This document shows, piece after piece, positions 51,181 to 53,975 of a stretch of 53,975 nt of DNA. Within the stretch, counting starts at the first letter, position 1. Each line of letters begins with the position of its first letter. The stretch is from Clostridia bacterium (GTDB taxonomy: Bacteria; Bacillota; Clostridia; Oscillospirales; CAG-382). The notes below the pieces were generated by a model that was given only the letters and a program-made list of their open reading frames with translations, did not search any database and was not told where the DNA came from. Position numbers and translations under genes: made by a program. Location: assembly GCA_017561145.1 (NCBI GenBank), contig JAFZDO010000031.1, positions 1 through 53,975 of the forward strand. Direction: 5' to 3'.

Positions 51181-52743
51181 ATGAAAAAACGCATTTTCTC
51201 GCTTCTCCTTGCAGCTCTTTTAGTGCTTCTTTGCATTGCCGTTTCGGGATGTAAAGAGCCTATAGAAAGCCAAAACTCCTCCGTTTCGTCCGAAAGCGGC
51301 GCACAAAGCGGTACGGACGAGAGCTCGTCGGATTTGGCTCAGGGCAGATTTTACGGACTTGACATTCCCGAATCGCTTGATTTCGGCGGAAAAACCGTTA
51401 AGGTATTGACTACCGGTACCGCCGCAAGCCCCACAACTCACCAGATCCAGCCCAACAATAACGAGCAATATAACGCAGAAAACACCAATGCTGTCCTTTC
51501 CACCTGTGAGGAATGCACGCGTTTGGTTGAAGAAGAGCTTAACGTGACGGTTGAAGAAGAAATGGTTTACACCTGGTCGCGCTACGGCGGCGATATGTAT
51601 AAGCGTATCGTAACCGATGCGATGAGCGGTACCGCGGATTATATCTTTGCGATGCCCTGCTCTATCGAAGCAAGCATGCTTTCCATCGACGGACTTCTTC
51701 ACGATCTTAATACCGTGCCGAATATCGACCTTTCTCGTGAGTGGTGGTGCCACGAATTCAACGAAGGCGTGACCGTTGACGGAAGCACCTATTTCGCAAT
51801 AAGCGATATCGGAACAGTAAGCAAGCAGGCGACACTTTTCGTTGCGTTCAACAAGAAGATGGCGGATTCCTATAAGCTTGCCGAAAAGTACGGCTACAGC
51901 TCGCTTTACGCAATGGTCGACGATAAGGCGTGGACTCAGGACGTTATGTTCGAAATGGCAAAATCGGTTTATCAGGACGTTAACGGCAACAACGTTCGCG
52001 ATCGTGGCGATATCAACGGTCTTGCAGGTCAGGACGGCGCGGTCTATAACTTCCTCACCGCGGCAGGCGAAAAGATAATTTCTATCGAAAACGGTTATCC
52101 CGAGCTTACCGTTTACAACGAGAGAGCAATTAATATCATTGAAAACGCTCAGGAATATTTGCAAGACCCTCAGGGCGGCTTTATTTCTGCAAACGATTAT
52201 TTCAACGTAAGCCAGGTTCCCGTGCGCGATGTGATCGTGCCCGAATTCAAGGCGGACAGATTGCTGTTCTTTATGGATGCGATCATGAACCTTGACCTTA
52301 TCCGTGATATGGAAAGCGATTTCGGCGTGCTTCCCACTCCTTTGTACGACGAGCATCAGGAGGGATATTCCTCGCAGATCGGCTGCTGGTCGACAAACTG
52401 TATCGTTATTCCCAATTTCGTTCAGGGCGAAAGCCTTGATCTTGCAGGCTACTTTATCGAGGCACTTTCGGCGGTTTCGCACAAAAAGCTCAACCCCGTT
52501 TATTACGAGCAGACGCTTCAATACCAGATCTCGCGCGATGACGATTCGATGAGAATGCTCGACATTATTTTCGATACCCGTACCTGCGAGCTCGCGGAAA
52601 TTTACCACCTCGGCATTTACGATACCGTATGCGGTATGCTTAAAAAGCCTGTCGGCACCTTCGCTTCGGAATACGACGCGATCGATGAGATCACAGCCGA
52701 CGCTATCGCAGAAATAGTGGATTCTTATAAAAACCAGAAATAA
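51181..52743 (+). CDS. Extracellular solute-binding lipoprotein
   Basis: A 520-residue lipoprotein of the family 1 solute-binding type. The signal ends CIAVSGC at about residue 24, followed by a Ser-rich linker. The mature part has two-lobe features: FGGKTVKVLTTG, DYIFAMPCSI and DVNGNNVRDRGDINGLAGQ, the latter common in large carbohydrate- or peptide-binding members. No permease or ATPase gene is near, so it may serve a distant transporter. It starts 22 bases after the S-component gene with AGGAGA as RBS and ends at a terminator. Confidence 0.85.
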   Translation: MKKRIFSLLLAALLVLLCIAVSGCKEPIESQNSSVSSESGAQSGTDESSSDLAQGRFYGLDIPESLDFGGKTVKVLTTGTAASPTTHQIQPNNNEQYNAENTNAVLSTCEECTRLVEEELNVTVEEEMVYTWSRYGGDMYKRIVTDAMSGTADYIFAMPCSIEASMLSIDGLLHDLNTVPNIDLSREWWCHEFNEGVTVDGSTYFAISDIGTVSKQATLFVAFNKKMADSYKLAEKYGYSSLYAMVDDKAWTQDVMFEMAKSVYQDVNGNNVRDRGDINGLAGQDGAVYNFLTAAGEKIISIENGYPELTVYNERAINIIENAQEYLQDPQGGFISANDYFNVSQVPVRDVIVPEFKADRLLFFMDAIMNLDLIRDMESDFGVLPTPLYDEHQEGYSSQIGCWSTNCIVIPNFVQGESLDLAGYFIEALSAVSHKKLNPVYYEQTLQYQISRDDDSMRMLDIIFDTRTCELAEIYHLGIYDTVCGMLKKPVGTFASEYDAIDEITADAIAEIVDSYKNQK

Positions 52744-52754
52744 GAAAATGAACG

Positions 52755-52787
52755 AAAAAATCAGGTTCAAAGCGAACCTGATTTTTG
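52755..52787. terminator. Bidirectional terminator
   Basis: AAAAATCAGGTTC and GAACCTGATTTTT: 13 pairs with a five-base loop, between converging genes. Confidence 0.9.
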
Positions 52788-52794
52788 TTATTCG

Positions 52795-53658
52795 TTAGAT
52801 CTCAACAAGCTCGTATTCCTTACTGCCTATGCCGAGCTTTGCGGCGGCATCGACGGTAAGAATTCCGTTGCGCGATTCGATTCTTTCGATAAGATGCGCC
52901 TTTCCGGGATCGTCGCATGCATAAACAAGGTCAAGACAAGCCATATCGATAGCAACGGGGTCGGTAGAAGCAAGCATGCCGATGTCGGCAATGCAGGGAT
53001 CCTCGGCAACCGCACAGCAGTCGCAATCGACCGACATGTTTTTCATAACGTTGATATAAACGATCTCGTTTTTGAAGTAGTCAACGACCGATTTAGCCGC
53101 GTCCGCCATCGATTCAAGGAAGGAATCGTGGTCGGCGGTCCAGATCTTTTCGGGCTCGCCCGCGCCGTGGATATATGCCTTGCCGAAGGAGGAAGCAACG
53201 CCGATCGAAAGCTGCTTGAGTGCTCCGCCGTAGCCGCCCATCGGGTGTCCCTTAAAGTGGGAAAGCACGAGCATTGAATCGTAGTTGACGATATTTTTAC
53301 CGACGTAGTTTTTCTTAATGCATTTGCCCTCGGGAATATCAAGCTCAAGGTCGGGTCCCCCGGCATCAAGCAGATCAAATTCAAAATATTTGCTCCAACC
53401 GTGATCTGCAAGCGTTTTTATATGCTTTTCGGTGGTGTTTCGCGTTCCTTCGTAAGCGGTGTTGCATTCAACCGCAGTGCCGCCCACCGTGCTTATGATC
53501 GGTTCCCAAAAATCGGGGCCTAAAAAGTTTTGGTTGCCCGGTTCGCCCGAGTGGAGCTTTATCGCAACTTTGCCTTTAAGCTCTTTTCCGACGAGATCAT
53601 AAAGCTCTGTAACCTTGTTAGGGTCAAGACTGCGAGTGAAAAATACCTTGGATTTCAT
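52795..53658 (-). CDS. DUF362 family protein
   Basis: A 287-residue protein of the DUF362 family, of unknown function, often linked to Fe-S chemistry. VAIKLHSGEPGNQNF is the start of the family core, VLSHFKGHPMGGYGGALKQLSIGV the diagnostic block, and IGMLASTDPVAIDMACLDLV the C-terminal one. The usual ferredoxin domain is missing; the only Cys cluster is SVDCDCCAVAEDPC, which could bind metal. A perfect -35/-10 promoter lies upstream, so expression may be high. Confidence 0.88.
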   Translation of the reverse strand: MKSKVFFTRSLDPNKVTELYDLVGKELKGKVAIKLHSGEPGNQNFLGPDFWEPIISTVGGTAVECNTAYEGTRNTTEKHIKTLADHGWSKYFEFDLLDAGGPDLELDIPEGKCIKKNYVGKNIVNYDSMLVLSHFKGHPMGGYGGALKQLSIGVASSFGKAYIHGAGEPEKIWTADHDSFLESMADAAKSVVDYFKNEIVYINVMKNMSVDCDCCAVAEDPCIADIGMLASTDPVAIDMACLDLVYACDDPGKAHLIERIESRNGILTVDAAAKLGIGSKEYELVEI

Positions 53659-53691
53659 AAAACGTCCGTCCTTAATATTAATATCGGCAAT

Positions 53692-53720
53692 ATTATACCT
53701 TGTATGACATTTTCTGTCAA
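53692..53720 (-). promoter_or_regulatory. Consensus promoter of the DUF362 gene
   Basis: Minus-strand TTGACA (53715-53720), 17-base spacer, TATAAT (53692-53697); both exact, 33 bases before the start. Confidence 0.9.
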
Positions 53721-53757
53721 CCGTATGAAAAAAATAAACGGAATTTTAAAAATAGTA

Positions 53758-53786
53758 TTGACATCAAACTCGGTTTATGATAATAT
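53758..53786 (+). promoter_or_regulatory. Promoter of the tRNA genes
   Basis: TTGACA (53758-53763), 17-base spacer, TAATAT (53781-53786), 26 bases before tRNA-Leu. Confidence 0.8.
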
Positions 53787-53812
53787 ATTCGAGCGGGTTA
53801 CGCATCGGTTAT

Positions 53813-53901
53813 GCCGGAGTGGCGGAATTGGCAGACGCCCTGGACTTAAAATCCAGTGAGGTTTACCCCTCGTACCGGTTCGAGCCCGGTTTCCGGCACC
53901 A
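53813..53901 (+). tRNA. tRNA-Leu (anticodon UAA), CCA encoded
   Basis: Acceptor GCCGGAG pairs with TTCCGGC (last pair G-T). Anticodon stem CTGGA/TCCAG encloses CTTAAAA with anticodon TAA at 53847-53849. The long variable arm (GAGGTTTACCCCTC) is that of a class II tRNA. The T arm is CCGGTTCGAGCCCGG, followed by ACCA. Confidence 0.97.
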
Positions 53902-53936
53902 TTTATGTAATCAATCAAAATCAATAAATTCTATAT

Positions 53937-53975
53937 CGCGGAGTAGAGCAGTTGGTAGCTCGTCGGGCTCATAAC
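53937..53975 (+). tRNA. Initiator tRNA-Met (CAU), truncated by window end
   Basis: CGCGGAGTAGAGCAG, then GGTAGCTCGTCGGGCTCATAA, matches the 5' half of bacterial initiator tRNA: position 1 is C and the anticodon stem has three G on its 5' side before CTCATAA. The rest lies beyond the window. Confidence 0.88.

Overview
The window looks like a chromosomal segment of an endospore-forming member of the Clostridia (Bacillota). The evidence is a cluster of sporulation and germination genes (spoIVB, spo0A, a gerA-family A subunit, a SleC-type cortex hydrolase), consensus sigma-A promoters (TTGACA/17 bp/TATAAT types) and strong AGGAGG-type ribosome binding sites. The rplU leader, the rplU-prp-rpmA-obgE gene order and the Prp-processed form of L27 point the same way. 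I saw no phage, insertion sequence, transposase or CRISPR array. I cannot name the genus from sequence alone.

Layout. 1-2.8 kb: rsmE, a DUF1292 gene, a 6S RNA and an M20 peptidase. 2.8-8.4 kb (minus): an OmpR-type response regulator and histidine kinase followed by two lipoprotein genes whose leaders are a 134-bp near-identical direct repeat. 8.5-13.7 kb: a HAD phosphatase, asnS, a type Ic aminotransferase and a membrane-anchored LytM-like protein with a degenerate zinc site. 13.8-17.6 kb: a gerA-type germination gene with two small unrecognised partners, then a Gfo/Idh/MocA oxidoreductase. 17.7-21.9 kb: an ECF sigma/anti-sigma pair, a PRK06851-type ATPase, a TIGR04086-type membrane protein and a DtxR-type regulator. 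22-25.4 kb: spoIVB and spo0A, separated by a PP2A-fold phosphatase on the opposite strand; the region before spo0A holds a dense array of 0A boxes. 25.4-34 kb: rplU-prp-rpmA and obgE, an S1-domain protein, prfA, a large secreted glucosaminidase and fba.

34.1-36.2 kb holds the most unusual module. A protein with an N-terminal Cys4 motif, a hydrophobic/lipobox-like segment and repeated Met-Gly motifs is coupled by TAATG overlaps to a pyruvate-formate-lyase-activase-like radical SAM protein and then a HAD phosphatase. 36.2-38.9 kb (minus): an XRE regulator with an ABC-2 transporter. 39-43.8 kb (minus): one likely operon, tvp38-asnA-cysK-pdxK-nifS, joining asparagine, cysteine and sulfur metabolism with pyridoxal-phosphate supply, behind a perfect consensus promoter. 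43.9-46.2 kb (minus): sleC with about five peptidoglycan-binding repeats. 46.3-50.5 kb (minus): a GNAT enzyme and a heterodimeric ABC exporter. 50.6-53.7 kb: an ECF transporter S component, a solute-binding lipoprotein and a DUF362 protein. The right end has tRNA-Leu(UAA) and the start of an initiator tRNA-Met.

How the parts work together: Spo0A probably controls its own gene. SpoIVB should act in the late forespore, and the GerA-like protein and SleC act at germination. Most other genes are housekeeping (translation, amino acids, glycolysis) or envelope sensing and export (the two-component system, the ECF sigma pair and the ABC systems). Starts were chosen by ribosome binding site and family N-termini. 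Family names come from recognised motifs, not from a database search.
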